The notes beneath the pieces are model-generated. The model had not been told where the DNA came from. It did not search any database and saw only the letters and a list, made by a program, of their open reading frames with translations. This document shows positions 63,725 to 64,000 of a stretch of 64,000 nt of DNA, one piece after another. Position 1 is the first letter of the stretch. The number at the start of each line of letters is the position of its first letter. Source of the DNA: Holtermannia corniformis (lineage: Eukaryota; Basidiomycota; Tremellomycetes; Holtermanniales). The stretch covers positions 1 to 64,000 of the forward strand of contig BCIJ01000030.1 of assembly GCA_001599935.1 (NCBI GenBank). The letters run 5' to 3'. Made by a program: the position numbers and the translations under genes.

Positions 63725-64000
63725 AGTGAAAGGCCTTTTGGGAGCTCGAACGGCGGGAAGTGACGAGTTTTGACCGGAAACAGGGCGCGTACAGAGAGCG
63801 CGTTTTGGATAGATGCAAGCGTGCTCTCGAGAGGATCCGAACAGTGGATCCTAACAGTGAACGCTGTCGGTTTTGAATGTTTATAACGCGCAAGACGGTT
63901 GAGTGGAAAAAGCGGGTGCATCCGCGGATCATGATTATCAACGCGGTAATTGCTAGCGTAATGCTAGCGTGGTGCTAGGGCAAGCCAGGACAGGCCGACA

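Overview
The window is nuclear DNA of a GC-rich basidiomycete fungus, probably a yeast-like Agaricomycotina (Tremellomycetes-type). That placement is inferred from architecture, not from a marker gene. Most genes are split by very short introns (about 35-60 nt) with GTGAGT-like donors and a CTGAC/CTAAC-like branch site close to the CAG acceptor. The gene set is fungal (SHO1, ATG14, ILV3, TRM11, IAH1, a SIT siderophore transporter, a PHO80-type cyclin), and there is an Ngaro-like tyrosine-recombinase retrotransposon.

Layout. 1-2.7 kb: an OrsD-type zinc-finger protein cut by the window edge, and a SNF2 helicase relic. 3-20 kb: a dense, ordinary segment with a siderophore transporter, nitronate monooxygenase, arrestin-like protein, two-domain ricin-B lectin, TRM11, a CaMK-type kinase, a Siw14-like phosphatase that has lost its catalytic residues, an IAH1-type esterase, a NIF3-like domain protein, a DUF924 protein and a SYLF-domain protein. 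20-29 kb: two flavin monooxygenases, an MFS transporter and a type II membrane protein. 29.4-33 kb: a tandem trio of small orphan genes abutting an N-acetylglucosamine kinase gene, then an intron-containing tRNA-Ala. 33-38.5 kb: SHO1 (with unusually long introns) and ATG14. 38.7-45.8 kb: a small-gene region invaded by an Ngaro-like element that appears to have split a small CaaX-protein gene whose intact paralogue lies just downstream. 45.9-50 kb: a LIM-domain protein and a second ricin-B lectin. 50.9-60.7 kb: an MFS transporter, an intronless GH36 alpha-galactosidase, a continuous reading frame joining a PHO80-like cyclin to an Asa1-like WD40 protein, and a four-TM protein. 61.3-63.7 kb: ILV3.

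There is no single operon-like system. The strongest candidates for something undescribed are the cyclin-Asa1 fusion, the family of small proteins (40-100 aa; two with prenylation-type C termini), and the pseudophosphatase. All gene models are hand-spliced from the genomic sequence, so exact exon edges are less certain than gene identities.
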